From contig JBNKJP010000001.1 of assembly GCA_050291245.1 (NCBI GenBank), forward strand, positions 1 to 64,000: a stretch of DNA of 64,000 nucleotides, given 5' to 3'. Shown in pieces: positions 7,836 through 17,495 of this stretch. Positions within the stretch are counted from its first letter, which is position 1. Each line of letters opens with the position of its first letter. The translations under genes and the position numbers were made by a program. This DNA is from Thiodiazotropha sp050291245 (lineage in GTDB: Bacteria; Pseudomonadota; Gammaproteobacteria; Chromatiales; Chromatiaceae). The notes under the pieces were generated by a model, which was not told the DNA's origin, made no database searches, and saw nothing but the letters and a program-made list of their open reading frames with translations.

Positions 7836-8537
7836 TTACTCGCAATTACGAAAATAGTCGGAATCTGAACGCAATTGATCACGGCATTGGGCGGTGGCGT
7901 AGGTGAAGCCACCAGGGACCCGCAAGCGATCCTGCTGCTCCATCTCCACCAACTGCCGGGCGGCATCACAGGCCTCTCGTTCGACACACTGATCGTCGTT
8001 GCCGCAGACCTGCAGCTGCAGGCGTTCACAGGCGGTTTTCTCACCCCCGCCGTGGATTGGGCAGGATGAAAAATAGGCCTCGTTATGGAGTCCTTCGAGA
8101 CACAAGGAAGAGGTTTCCAGATTACCCTGGGGCCGTTGCTGCATCTCCTGACGCTCCATCGCCATCAGCTGTCTGGCCGGATCACAGGCAGGCCGGGAGT
8201 TGCACTCATTGTGCTCTCCACAGACCTTGGTAACCAGTTGCATGCAGGCGGCGCTGAGCTGTTCCTGTTGACGATCCCGTTCCGCTTCGAGAATCGCCGC
8301 ATCCTTGACCACGATTCCGTCGCGAACGATGATCACGGCACCATTGCTGAGGGTGTGCACCCCATCCCAGAGGGGGGAGCTAACCCCATCCGCACTCCGG
8401 GTAACCTTATTGGTATCGGAATCGATGACGACCTGGCTGCCATCCTGAAGGGTGCCTTGCCAGGTCACCGGTTCGGCTTGAACCGAAAGGGAAACCATCA
8501 ACATTAGAACGGCCGGGATCATACAAAGCCAGCGCAT
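7836..8537 (-). CDS. Periplasmic protein with duplicated Cys-rich motif, unknown function
   Basis: The 233-residue protein starts with a signal peptide (MRWLCMIPAVLMLMVSLSVQA, cleavage near QAEP). Residues about 25-75 resemble a small beta domain (GTLQDGSQVVID). The rest contains two copies of one cysteine unit, roughly C..L...VCG...C..R.ACD.ARQL..ME.Q, then two more cysteines about 30 and 45 residues on. Spacing is nearly the same in both copies, so an internal duplication with paired disulfides is likely. I chose ATG 8535-8537 because AGGAGG lies 8 nt before it; the upstream GTG sits inside that ribosome site. I do not recognise the family. No clear operon partner. Confidence 0.65.
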   Translation of the reverse strand: MRWLCMIPAVLMLMVSLSVQAEPVTWQGTLQDGSQVVIDSDTNKVTRSADGVSSPLWDGVHTLSNGAVIIVRDGIVVKDAAILEAERDRQQEQLSAACMQLVTKVCGEHNECNSRPACDPARQLMAMERQEMQQRPQGNLETSSLCLEGLHNEAYFSSCPIHGGGEKTACERLQLQVCGNDDQCVEREACDAARQLVEMEQQDRLRVPGGFTYATAQCRDQLRSDSDYFRNCE

Positions 8538-8663
8538 GGTGTTCACCTCCTGTAACTACGACTCTCCCTATACTAACGCCAACTCGATTGAATGAAACCC
8601 TCTCTCTTGGACCGTCCAGGATCGGGTCGCACATCGATCCAAGCCGTCCCTGGCATGCAGCCG

Positions 8664-11426
8664 TCAGGCCTTCAGACTCGCATGAGCCGCGGCCAGCCGG
8701 GCCACCGGCACCCGGGGGGCCGAGCAGGAGACATAATTCAGTCCCACCTTATGGCAAAAGGCGATGGAGCTGGGATGGCCGCCATGTTCGCCGCAGATGC
8801 CGACGCTGAGATCAGACTTGATACTACGCCCCCACTCCACGGCCAGTCCCATCAGCTTGCCCACCCCCTTCTCGTCCAGCACCTCGAAGGGATTGTCCTT
8901 GAGGATGCCGTTCTGGTTATACATGGGCAGGAACTTGTTCTCCGCGTCCTCACGGGAGAACGAGAAGGTGGCCTGGGTCAGGTCGTTAGTGCCAAAGGAG
9001 AAGAACTCCGCCTGCTCCGCCAGGGATTCCGCCCGCATGCAGGCGCGCACCACCTCGATCATGGTGCCGAAACGGAAGTCGATCTTGTGCCCTGAGCTTG
9101 CCTCCACCTCCTGATGGATCCGGTCCACGGTCATCTTCACCAGCTTGAGTTCCTCCGCGGTACACACCTTGGGCACCATGATCTGGGGATGCACCTCCAG
9201 ATCCTTGGCGGCGCACTCGGCGGCGGCCTCCAGAATGGCGCGGATCTGCATGCCGTAGATCTCCGGAAAGGTGATGCCGAGACGCACACCGCGATGCCCC
9301 AGCATGGGATTGGTTTCGGTCAGGGCGCGCACCTTGCGCAGCATGGTCTCTTTCTTCTCAATGGCCTGCTCAACCAGGCTTTCGTCCACCAGATGACGCA
9401 GATCATCGGCCTCGGATTTGGCGCGGCTCGGTTCTTCCAACAGCATCAGGCTGCCGGCCAGTACGTTCATGCCACGCACCGAATTGCGCAGGTGGCGTAA
9501 CTCCTCCAGGTCCGAAAGCAACTGCTGTTCCGTGGGCAGAAACTCATGAATCGGAGGATCGAGCAGACGGATGGTGACCGGCCGGGGCGCCATCACCTCG
9601 AGGATCGCCTTGAAGTCGCTGCGCTGCATGGGCAGCAGTTTGTCCAGCGCCGCCTGGCGTTGCGCCGGGGTCTCGGCGACGATCATCTCGATCACCACTG
9701 GCAGACGATCCACCGCATTGAACATGCGTTCGGTACGGCAGAGTCCGATCCCCATGGCGCCGTATTTCAGAGCCCGGCTGGCATCCGTCGCGGTATCGGC
9801 ATTGGCCATCACCCGCAGGTAGGCGGTCTCGTCGGCCCAACGCAGCAAGCGGTTGAGTTCTTCGGTGAAGTCGGGCTCCACCATCGGGATCTCGCCCAGA
9901 TAGACGTTACCGCTACTGCCGTCAATGGTGATCATGTCGCCTTCCCGGATCAGGGTGCCCCGGGCTAACGCCTCGCGGCGCTGAACGTCCACGCTGATCC
10001 CCTCGGCGCCGGCGACACAGGGCTTGCCCATGCCCCGGGCCACCACCGCGGCATGGGAGGTCTTGCCGCCCCGGCTGGTGAGAATGCCCTGAGCGGCAAA
10101 GAATCCGTGGATATCCTCGGGCTTGGTCTCTTCGCGTACCAGAATCACCTTGAGCCCCTGCTCCTTGCCCATCAACTCGGCCCGGTCGGCATCGAATACC
10201 GCGCGGCCGCTGGCGGCACCTGGGGATGCCGGCAGGCCCTGAGCGACAGGTTCACCCTTGAAGTTACTATCAAGACGGGGATAGAGCATCTGCTCCAGGT
10301 GGGACGGGTCGATGCGCAACAAGGCCTGCTCCTTGCTGATCAGCCCCTCCTCCACCATCTCCACCGAGGTACGCACCATCGCCGTGGCGTTCATCTTGCC
10401 GTTGCGGGTCTGCAGGCAGTATAGGGTGCCGCGCTCGATGGTGAATTCGAAATCCTGGATCTCTTTATAGTGGGTTTCGAGTTTCTGGCGCAGCTCTTCG
10501 AGCTGTTCGGCGATCTCAGGCATCTCATCGGCCAGACGCGCAATGGGCTTGGGTGTGCGGATACCCGCCACCACATCCTCACCCTGGGCGTTCACCAGGT
10601 ATTCACCGAACAGCTTGTTCTCTCCGGTGCCGGGATTGCGGGTAAAGGCCACTCCGGTAGCGGAGTCATTGCCCCGGTTGCCGAACACCATGGTGCAGAC
10701 ATTCACCGCCGTGCCATTGGCCATCTCGGGAGTGATGTTGAACTGACGCCGGTAGTCCACCGCCCGCTTACCCATCCAGGAGCCGAACACCGCCTTGATG
10801 GCGATCTCCAACTGGTCGTAGGGATCCTCCGGAAAGGGCCGGCCGGTGTGGGTTTCGAAGACTCTGAGAAAACGCTGGGTAATCTCCTGCAGATCGTCCG
10901 CAGAGAGCCCTACGTCTTCGCTCACCCGGGCATTCTGCTTGACCGCCTCGAACTCTTCATCGAAGGCCTCGTCGGGCACTCCCATGGCCACCTTGCCGAA
11001 CAACTGGATGAAGCGTCGATAGGCATCGTAGCCGAAACGGGAGTCACCGGTCTGCTCGATCACACCCTCCAGGGTCTGGCTGTTGAGACCCAGATTGAGA
11101 ATGGTGTCCATCATACCCGGCATCGACATCGCCGATCCCGAACGCACCGAGACCAGCAGCGGATTTTTCGCATCGCCAAAACCTTTACCGGTGAGTTGCT
11201 CGACTTCCGTCATGTGCTTGCGCACCGCCTCCAGGATATCCTCCGGCAGGCTTTTGTCACCACTTGCCAGATAGTCGAGACACGCCTCGGTACTGATCAC
11301 GAACCCCGGGGGAACATTCAAACCGAATTGGGTCATCTCACAAAGGTTGGCGCCCTTGCCCCCCAGCAGTTTCTTGTTCTTGCCGTCACCTTCATGAAAC
11401 GCAAAGACACGTCGATTCTGACTCAT
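8664..11426 (-). CDS. ppdK: Pyruvate, phosphate dikinase
   Basis: The enzyme interconverts pyruvate + ATP + Pi and PEP + AMP + PPi in the cytoplasm, feeding gluconeogenesis or, in reverse, PPi-linked glycolysis. The 920-residue product has the full domain order: an N-terminal nucleotide-binding domain (GGKGANLCEM at 22-31, SVRSGSAMSMPGMMDT near 93-108), the swivelling phosphohistidine domain (GGKTSHAAVVARGMGKPC, catalytic His458) and the C-terminal PEP/pyruvate barrel with GICGEHGGHP. ATG 11424-11426 is chosen for the AAGGAG before it. The TSH motif carries the threonine and histidine targeted by PPDK regulatory proteins in other species; no such regulator is in the window. Monocistronic. Confidence 0.97.
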   Translation of the reverse strand: MSQNRRVFAFHEGDGKNKKLLGGKGANLCEMTQFGLNVPPGFVISTEACLDYLASGDKSLPEDILEAVRKHMTEVEQLTGKGFGDAKNPLLVSVRSGSAMSMPGMMDTILNLGLNSQTLEGVIEQTGDSRFGYDAYRRFIQLFGKVAMGVPDEAFDEEFEAVKQNARVSEDVGLSADDLQEITQRFLRVFETHTGRPFPEDPYDQLEIAIKAVFGSWMGKRAVDYRRQFNITPEMANGTAVNVCTMVFGNRGNDSATGVAFTRNPGTGENKLFGEYLVNAQGEDVVAGIRTPKPIARLADEMPEIAEQLEELRQKLETHYKEIQDFEFTIERGTLYCLQTRNGKMNATAMVRTSVEMVEEGLISKEQALLRIDPSHLEQMLYPRLDSNFKGEPVAQGLPASPGAASGRAVFDADRAELMGKEQGLKVILVREETKPEDIHGFFAAQGILTSRGGKTSHAAVVARGMGKPCVAGAEGISVDVQRREALARGTLIREGDMITIDGSSGNVYLGEIPMVEPDFTEELNRLLRWADETAYLRVMANADTATDASRALKYGAMGIGLCRTERMFNAVDRLPVVIEMIVAETPAQRQAALDKLLPMQRSDFKAILEVMAPRPVTIRLLDPPIHEFLPTEQQLLSDLEELRHLRNSVRGMNVLAGSLMLLEEPSRAKSEADDLRHLVDESLVEQAIEKKETMLRKVRALTETNPMLGHRGVRLGITFPEIYGMQIRAILEAAAECAAKDLEVHPQIMVPKVCTAEELKLVKMTVDRIHQEVEASSGHKIDFRFGTMIEVVRACMRAESLAEQAEFFSFGTNDLTQATFSFSREDAENKFLPMYNQNGILKDNPFEVLDEKGVGKLMGLAVEWGRSIKSDLSVGICGEHGGHPSSIAFCHKVGLNYVSCSAPRVPVARLAAAHASLKA

Positions 11427-11867
11427 GGTATGACTTCTCCTTTTTATTTCCATAGGTAAGTGAGAATGACACCGGAACACTCAAGAACGGTACGGGATGT
11501 GATCCGAATGGCATTTACTCAAGCCGATACTCTAGGTTTTGCCATTCCGGCGCATGCCGGAATCCAGGAGTATCACACCGCCAGACATTCTGGATCCCGG
11601 CATACGCCGGGATGACGGTGGTTTTCGTGCCATTAGGGTGTGACCCCTGTTAATTGTTGGACAGTAGAGACCTCTAACAGCCTTCTGAACGGATTCCGAG
11701 TGGCATCTCAAACCGTCCTTGCCGGTGTTTTCCTGAAGTATAGTTTAGCGCCCATTGAAAGCGGCGAAATTGAGCGACAGCATCTCATCAATGGAAGCTG
11801 CGCACTTTTTTGTATATAGCAGGTTATACTAGTCCCTTTTCGCTGCCAAACCACTACATCGAGACCC
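11427..11867. other. Divergent gap between ppdK and valS
   Basis: This carries the ppdK ribosome site (AAGGAG near 11440), one copy of the GTCATCCCGGCG-type double-hairpin repeat (11541-11622), and upstream of valS a TATACT box at 11825-11830 without a good -35. No coding frame is convincing. Confidence 0.5.
11541..11622. repeat. Double-hairpin dispersed repeat, copy 1
   Basis: Two palindromes, ATTCCGGCGCATGCCGGAAT and ATCCCGGCATACGCCGGGAT, face each other across about 30 nt that contain CACACCGCCAGACATTC. Related copies lie at 19973, 25581 and 31488. The form is that of a REP/BIME-like element. Confidence 0.8.
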
Positions 11868-14717
11868 ATGGAAAAGACCTACAATCCGCATGCCATAGAA
11901 CAACGCTGGTACCAGACCTGGGAGGAGCGAGGCTACTTCGCGCCAAGCCAGACCGGAGATGCCAACTACTGCATCATGATTCCCCCGCCCAACGTCACCG
12001 GCAGCCTGCACATGGGCCACGGGTTCAACAACACCATCATGGACACCCTGATCCGCTATCACCGGATGAAGGGTGACCGTACCCTTTGGCAACCGGGCAC
12101 CGACCATGCGGGCATCGCCACTCAGATGGTGGTGGAGCGGCAGTTGGAGGCGGAACAAAAAAAGCGCCACGACCTGGGCCGGGAGAGGTTTATTGAACGC
12201 ATCTGGGAGTGGAAGCAGGAATCCGGCGGCAATATCACCCGCCAACTGCGCCGCCTGGGTTCCTCCCTGGACTGGCAGCATGAGCGCTTCACCATGGACG
12301 CGGGACTCTCCGAAGCGGTCAAGGAGGTCTTCGTACGGCTCTATGAAGAGGGCCTGATCTATCGTGGCAAGCGCCTGGTCAACTGGGACCCAAAATTGCA
12401 CACCGCGGTCTCCGACCTGGAGGTGCTCTCCGAGGAGGAGAACGGCTTCATGTGGCATATCCGCTACCCTCTGAGCAACGGACAGGGTCATCTGGTGGTG
12501 GCCACCACCCGTCCGGAGACCTTACTGGGGGACTGCGCGGTGGCGGTAAATCCCGGCGACGAACGTTATAAACACATGATCGGCGAACTGCTGGAGCTGC
12601 CCCTGACCGGACGGCGCATCCCGATCATCGCGGATGAGGAACACGTGGACCCGGAGTTCGGCACCGGCTGCGTGAAGATCACTCCGGCTCACGATTTCAA
12701 CGACTACGGAGTCTGGCAGCGCCACCGGGACGAGATCAGCATCAGCGAACAGGCCCATGGCGGTTTGATCAACATCTTCACCATCGACGCGGCCATCCGT
12801 GCCAACGAACCGGAAGAGGGCTCGCTGATTCCGGAGAAATATGTCGGTCTCGACCGCTACGAGGCGCGCAAACGCGTGGTTTCCGATCTCGAGGATCTGG
12901 GCCTGCTGTTGAAGGTTGATGAACACAAACTGATGGTGCCCCGGGGCGACCGCTCCGGCGCGGTCATCGAACCCTTCCTTACCGACCAGTGGTACGTCAA
13001 GATCGCCCCCCTGGCCAAACCCGCCATCGAAGCGGTGGAGAGCGGCCGGATCCGCTTCGTCCCGGACAACTGGAAGAACACCTATTTCGAGTGGATGCGC
13101 AACATTCAGGACTGGTGCATCAGCCGGCAGATCTGGTGGGGACACCGGATTCCCGCCTGGTATGACGACGAGGGCAATGTCTACGTAGGCCGCGACGAGG
13201 CAGAGGTTCGAAAAACCCATCAACTCGCCGACGACTATCCCCTGCGCCAGGACGAAGACGTACTCGACACCTGGTTCAGCTCGGCGCTATGGCCCTTCTC
13301 CACCCTGGGCTGGCCCGAACAGACCGAACGGCTGCAAAACTTCTACCCCACCAGTGTGCTGGTGACCGGGTTCGACATCATCTTTTTCTGGGTCGCCCGG
13401 ATGATCATGATGGGCCTCAAGTTCATGGACGAGGTTCCCTTCCATGAGGTTTATGTACACGGTCTGGTGCGGGATTCCCACGGCGACAAGATGTCCAAAT
13501 CCAAGGGCAACGTCCTCGATCCCATCGATCTGATCGACGGCATCGAACTCGATGCACTGCTACAAAAACGCACCAGCGGCATGATGCAGCCGCAACTGGC
13601 GAAGAAGATCGAACAACAGACCCGCAAGGAATTTCCCGACGGCATACCCAGCTTCGGCACCGACTCCCTGCGTTTTACCTTCGCCGCCCTGGCGGCCACC
13701 GGGCGTGACATCAAGTTCGACCTGGGGCGCATCGAGGGCTACCGCAACTTCTGCAATAAACTGTGGAATGCCTCCCGCTATGTCATGATGAACGTTGAGG
13801 GACAGGACTGCGGGGTCGGCGCCGCGACCACCGGCCATTCGCAGCCGGTCTCTGAGTTGCAACGCTCCCTGGCCGACCGTTGGATCCTCTCCCGTCTGCA
13901 GAAGGCCAAACAAGCGGTGGCCGATGCCATCGAAGGCTATCGATTCGACCATGCCGCCCAGGCGATCTACGAGTTCACCTGGAACGAATACTGCGATTGG
14001 TACCTGGAACTCAGCAAACCGGTCCTCAACGACCCGAACGCCAGCGATGCCGCCAAACGGGGAACCCGCAGAACCCTGGTCCGGGTGCTCGAAAACCTGC
14101 TGCGTCTGACCCACCCGATCATGCCCTTCATCAGCGAAGAGATCTGGCAGCGGGTCGCCCCCCTGGCGGGTGTCGAGGGTGAGACCATCATGAACCGGCC
14201 CTTCCCGACCCGGCGTCCGGCCCTGATCGACGAAGCGGCCGAACAGGAGATGAACTGGGTCATGCAGTTTATTTTGGGGATTCGCAAGATCAAGGGCGAG
14301 ATGAATATCGCGCCGGCCAAACAGGTCCCGGTGCTGTTGGCCAATGCCAGCGAGACAGACCAGGGACTGGCGCTCAGACACCGGCCCTTCCTCGATTTTC
14401 TGGCCCGCACCGAATCCATCGAGGTACTGCCGGCGGACGATCACGGCCCGGAATCCGCCACGGCTCTGGTGGGCGAGATGAAAGTGCTTATCCCCCTGGC
14501 CGGCCTGATCGACAAGGAGGCGGAAATCAAGCGTCTGGACAAAGAGATCAAGCGTCTGCAGGGTGATGCGGAGCGCACCGAGAAGAAACTGGGCAACCCC
14601 AACTTCGTCGACAAGGCCCCGCCGGCCGTGGTGCAGAAGGAGCGCGACAAACTCAACGAAAACCTCAAGGCGCTGGAGAGCCTGCGCGCCCAATTGGAAA
14701 AGATTCAGATGCTGTAA
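11868..14717 (+). CDS. valS: Valyl-tRNA synthetase
   Basis: This class I synthetase charges tRNA-Val. The 949-residue length is normal for bacteria. The HIGH-type motif is PPPNVTGSLHMGH (39-51) and the KMSKS loop is K541-MSKS-545. Between them lies the editing domain (TTRPETLLGD, VKITPAHDFNDY), and the anticodon-binding region follows (FCNKLWNASRYV). The C-terminal arm is a coiled coil (AEIKRLDKEIKRLQGDAERTEKKL) as expected for ValS. There is no strong ribosome site before the ATG, but the start aligns with the usual MEKTYNP beginning. ppk2 follows by 26 nt and may be co-transcribed. Confidence 0.98.
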   Translation: MEKTYNPHAIEQRWYQTWEERGYFAPSQTGDANYCIMIPPPNVTGSLHMGHGFNNTIMDTLIRYHRMKGDRTLWQPGTDHAGIATQMVVERQLEAEQKKRHDLGRERFIERIWEWKQESGGNITRQLRRLGSSLDWQHERFTMDAGLSEAVKEVFVRLYEEGLIYRGKRLVNWDPKLHTAVSDLEVLSEEENGFMWHIRYPLSNGQGHLVVATTRPETLLGDCAVAVNPGDERYKHMIGELLELPLTGRRIPIIADEEHVDPEFGTGCVKITPAHDFNDYGVWQRHRDEISISEQAHGGLINIFTIDAAIRANEPEEGSLIPEKYVGLDRYEARKRVVSDLEDLGLLLKVDEHKLMVPRGDRSGAVIEPFLTDQWYVKIAPLAKPAIEAVESGRIRFVPDNWKNTYFEWMRNIQDWCISRQIWWGHRIPAWYDDEGNVYVGRDEAEVRKTHQLADDYPLRQDEDVLDTWFSSALWPFSTLGWPEQTERLQNFYPTSVLVTGFDIIFFWVARMIMMGLKFMDEVPFHEVYVHGLVRDSHGDKMSKSKGNVLDPIDLIDGIELDALLQKRTSGMMQPQLAKKIEQQTRKEFPDGIPSFGTDSLRFTFAALAATGRDIKFDLGRIEGYRNFCNKLWNASRYVMMNVEGQDCGVGAATTGHSQPVSELQRSLADRWILSRLQKAKQAVADAIEGYRFDHAAQAIYEFTWNEYCDWYLELSKPVLNDPNASDAAKRGTRRTLVRVLENLLRLTHPIMPFISEEIWQRVAPLAGVEGETIMNRPFPTRRPALIDEAAEQEMNWVMQFILGIRKIKGEMNIAPAKQVPVLLANASETDQGLALRHRPFLDFLARTESIEVLPADDHGPESATALVGEMKVLIPLAGLIDKEAEIKRLDKEIKRLQGDAERTEKKLGNPNFVDKAPPAVVQKERDKLNENLKALESLRAQLEKIQML

Positions 14718-14743
14718 ACGATGCTTCAATACTGCTATCCGAT

Positions 14744-15664
14744 ATGACTGACAACAATGACTTTGACTACAGCGAGGAATGGCTCGAGGCGGAGTTGAAC
14801 GAAGCTTTCGATGAGGATTTCGAACTTGAGATCTCGGAACCGGCCCTGTCGTTGGAACTGCGGCGTATCTACAAGGAAAAGCATCCCACGACCCTTGATC
14901 GCAAAGTCTACTTCAAGGCCCTGCTGAGCCTTCAGGCGGAACTGATCAAACTCCAGGACTGGGCTCAGGAAACCGGTGAGAAGATTGTCGTAATATTCGA
15001 AGGTCGGGATGCCGCGGGCAAAGGGGGTGTGATCAAACGTATCACCCAGCGACTCAACCCCCGCGTCTGCCGGGTCGTCGCCCTTTCCAAGCCTACTGAA
15101 CAGGAACGCACCCAGTGGTATTTTCAACGCTATGTGACCCACCTGCCGTCGGCGGGTGAAATCGTGCTGTTCGACCGTTCCTGGTACAACCGTTCCGGAG
15201 TCGAACGGGTCATGGGATTCGCCTCCCCCCAGCAGGTGGAACAGTTTTTCAATGACGTGCCGGAGTTCGAACGCTCGTTGGTCAGATCCGGGATACGACT
15301 GATCAAATACTGGTTCTCAATCACCGACGAAGAGCAGCAACTGCGCTTCCTGATGCGTATCCGCGACCCGCTCAAACAGTGGAAACTCAGCCCGATGGAT
15401 CTCCAGTCCCGGATCCGCTGGGAGGATTACACCAAGGCCAAGGAAGACACCCTGGCGCGCACCAACATCCCGGAGGCACCCTGGTTCATCGTCCCGGCGA
15501 ATGACAAAAAGCGGGCAAGGCTCAACTGCATTCACCACCTGCTCGAGCAAATCCCCTACAAAGACATACCCAACGATAACGTTTCATTACCTGATCGGGT
15601 GTTCAACCCGAAATATGAACGACGGGTACTGCCGAAAAAACTCTACGTTCCCGAGAAATATTGA
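14744..15664 (+). CDS. ppk2: Polyphosphate kinase 2 family protein
   Basis: PPK2 enzymes move phosphate between polyphosphate and nucleotides. The 306-residue protein has the family marks: Walker A GRDAAGKGG (87-95), the lid region with KPTEQERTQWYFQRY (116-130), and the Walker B/catalytic segment LFDRSWYNRSGVERVMGF (142-159). The first 50 residues are unusually acidic (MTDNNDFDYSEEWLEAELNE). Sequence alone does not settle whether it makes polyP or uses it to raise NDPs or NMPs, though the one-domain form fits class I or III. With ppx (32.3 kb) the window holds both building and breaking of polyP. It sits 26 nt after valS and is followed by a palindromic repeat pair. Confidence 0.93.
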   Translation: MTDNNDFDYSEEWLEAELNEAFDEDFELEISEPALSLELRRIYKEKHPTTLDRKVYFKALLSLQAELIKLQDWAQETGEKIVVIFEGRDAAGKGGVIKRITQRLNPRVCRVVALSKPTEQERTQWYFQRYVTHLPSAGEIVLFDRSWYNRSGVERVMGFASPQQVEQFFNDVPEFERSLVRSGIRLIKYWFSITDEEQQLRFLMRIRDPLKQWKLSPMDLQSRIRWEDYTKAKEDTLARTNIPEAPWFIVPANDKKRARLNCIHHLLEQIPYKDIPNDNVSLPDRVFNPKYERRVLPKKLYVPEKY

Positions 15665-15715
15665 TATCTCAGGGAATGGTCAATCCCAGGTCGGTTCAAT
15701 GACGAGAGTTTACCA

Positions 15716-15827
15716 CTCGTCTCCTCGCTCTGTTTGGAGACGCATACCCAGACCACAGGACGCTGTCCCGCACCGAGGTGCAAACTGAACCCCGGATATG
15801 CATTCCCGCGCAGAGCGTGGGAACGAG
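15716..15827. repeat. CTCGTTCCCACGC inverted-pair element, degenerate copy
   Basis: The right arm GCGCAGAGCGTGGGAACGAG matches the family consensus, and the left arm CTCGTCTCCTCGCTCTG is a decayed version in inverted orientation, 112 bp overall. It lies between the convergent ppk2 and Cache genes. Other pairs lie at 25734, 31559 and 53701. Confidence 0.65.
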
Positions 15828-15851
15828 GAATCCCGGTGTTCTATCCTTGGA

Positions 15852-17213
15852 TTACTTTTTCAAGCGATCCATCATAATCTTTACACTGGTTTTCAGACGA
15901 TCAACCGCCTTGGCGAGGGTGCCGATTTCATCCGCACGATTGGCTTCCTCGATCTTTACATCAAGATTCTTTCCCAGGCTGATGTTTTCAGCGATGCGGG
16001 TAAGATTTTCGATTGGTCTGGCCAGAGTATTGGCAAAGGTAAAAGAGATGGATATCGCAATCGCGATTATCAGCACGGCGATTATGGAAACCTTCACGAT
16101 CAGCGCATTGATCTGACTATCCAACAACGCCTTTTTACGAGCAACCGTCTCGTCGACAGAATCTATATAGACTCCGGTACCGATGATCCAGCCTAACGGT
16201 TTGTGAAGTTTGACATAAGAAAGTTTTGGCTGCTTACTGGTCAAGCCATCGGAAGTGGGCTTTGGCCACTCATAGTCCACATATCCCTCACCATCATCTT
16301 GGGTAACATCCAGGAATGCCTGAAAGAGGTTTTGCCCCCTACCCATGGCGTTATTGTATTTTGGATTATCCAGAACCCGTCCATCCAGATCCGGAATGGT
16401 CGGATGCATCACCATGATCGGAAACGGACGTGTGTTGTCATTGATCCAAAAATAGCCCGCACCGTCCGCATAACGCATGGCTTTTATTTCAGTAGTGATC
16501 TTGTTCAAGATATCCTTTTTCGCATCATCGATATAGATGCCGGTCCCGAGGATCCAACCCCAAGGTTTGAACAGGCGCACATAGGAGAGTTTTGGAACAT
16601 TGGGAATCAACCCCTCAGGGGTCGGCTTGGGCCAGACATAGTCGACAAATCCTTCTCCCCGCCTCTCGCATACTTCGAGAAAGGCCTGAAAAAGATTCTT
16701 GTTGCTGCCCAATGCGGAATTGTATTTTGCATCGTCCAGCACCTGCCCATTGAGATCCGGAAGCGTGGGATGCATTAGCATCTTCGGAAAAGGCTTTGAC
16801 GTATCGTTGACCCAGACGTAACCCACCAGGCCGTCATAGCGGATCTTCCCAATCATCGCCAGGGCTTGCTTTTGTGCTTCAGCCTCACTCATCTTGCCCG
16901 ACTTTGCCAACCCATAATAGTGCTTCAGAATGGAATCTGAGGTATCGATTACATTACGCAGGCGATTGCCATAATACTTTTCTAAAAATGTCTTATCCTG
17001 AAGGTGCGAATAGTTTTGATCTATCGTCTCATAGGCAACATCCACCAGATCCTTCAAGGTCTGCTTCACTTCGCTGATCGTTTCATTGCGAAAGGCCTGG
17101 CGCTCTTCCTCACCCCGTTCGCGAAGATCCGCGATCACCAGGTAGGCTACCGCAAAGACCATGACAACCAGAAAGGCGGAGCTAAAAAAGGCGATTTTAA
17201 CACTGATTTTCAT
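15852..17213 (-). CDS. Membrane sensor with two Cache repeats and HAMP, no output domain
   Basis: The 453-residue protein has TM1 at 7-27, a large periplasmic part, TM2 near 371-394, and a HAMP domain at 395-449, where it ends. The periplasmic part holds two copies of an sCache_2-like unit: residues 125-230 and 245-350 share G..WVND...PFP.M.MHPT.PDL.G..LD..KYN and LSYV.L..P.GWI.GTG.YID. Cache units bind small metabolites in chemoreceptors and kinases (family knowledge). No kinase, MCP or GGDEF domain follows, so signalling must go to another protein. A GGAGG site precedes the ATG. A small gene sits 24 nt upstream in the same direction, so the two form an operon. Confidence 0.85.
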   Translation of the reverse strand: MKISVKIAFFSSAFLVVMVFAVAYLVIADLRERGEEERQAFRNETISEVKQTLKDLVDVAYETIDQNYSHLQDKTFLEKYYGNRLRNVIDTSDSILKHYYGLAKSGKMSEAEAQKQALAMIGKIRYDGLVGYVWVNDTSKPFPKMLMHPTLPDLNGQVLDDAKYNSALGSNKNLFQAFLEVCERRGEGFVDYVWPKPTPEGLIPNVPKLSYVRLFKPWGWILGTGIYIDDAKKDILNKITTEIKAMRYADGAGYFWINDNTRPFPIMVMHPTIPDLDGRVLDNPKYNNAMGRGQNLFQAFLDVTQDDGEGYVDYEWPKPTSDGLTSKQPKLSYVKLHKPLGWIIGTGVYIDSVDETVARKKALLDSQINALIVKVSIIAVLIIAIAISISFTFANTLARPIENLTRIAENISLGKNLDVKIEEANRADEIGTLAKAVDRLKTSVKIMMDRLKK

Positions 17214-17237
17214 CTTGAAACCTCCGTGTCAATTCCG

Positions 17238-17495
17238 TTATGTGCCTATCTGATTGGCAATCAGATGCATTGCTTCTTTCGAGAATTCTATTTTTTGCTC
17301 GTCGTCAGGCATTTGCTCTGCGAGCATCTCGATGTAATAGGGAATTTCCAAGGGGCCGTGCTTGTAGGTATCCTTCCATTGGCTAAAGACCTCTTCACAC
17401 AGGATACCACCCACAGGCCCGACATAGGTCAGGTACAAATTGTCAATGTTTTGACAAATCTTGATGACAATGGGAAGAGTATGCTTCTCATTCAT
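17238..17495 (-). CDS. Small conserved-looking protein, unknown function
   Basis: The product has 85 residues from ATG 17493-17495, where AGGAAG lies about 10 nt upstream. An in-frame extension to 17570 is possible but has no better ribosome site. It is soluble, acidic toward the C-terminus, with no signal peptide and no known motif; YLTYVGPVGGILCEEVFSQW is the most distinctive segment. It is the first gene before the tandem-Cache sensor (24-nt gap), so the two are probably co-expressed and it may be the partner that carries the signal. That role is inference only. Confidence 0.55.
   Translation of the reverse strand: MNEKHTLPIVIKICQNIDNLYLTYVGPVGGILCEEVFSQWKDTYKHGPLEIPYYIEMLAEQMPDDEQKIEFSKEAMHLIANQIGT

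Noticed and set aside
10470..11459. Long rightward frame opposite ppdK
   Set aside because: Antisense to an intact PPDK gene; no recognisable domain.
13560..14729. Long leftward frame opposite the end of valS
   Set aside because: Antisense of a fully conserved gene; composition typical of a shadow frame.
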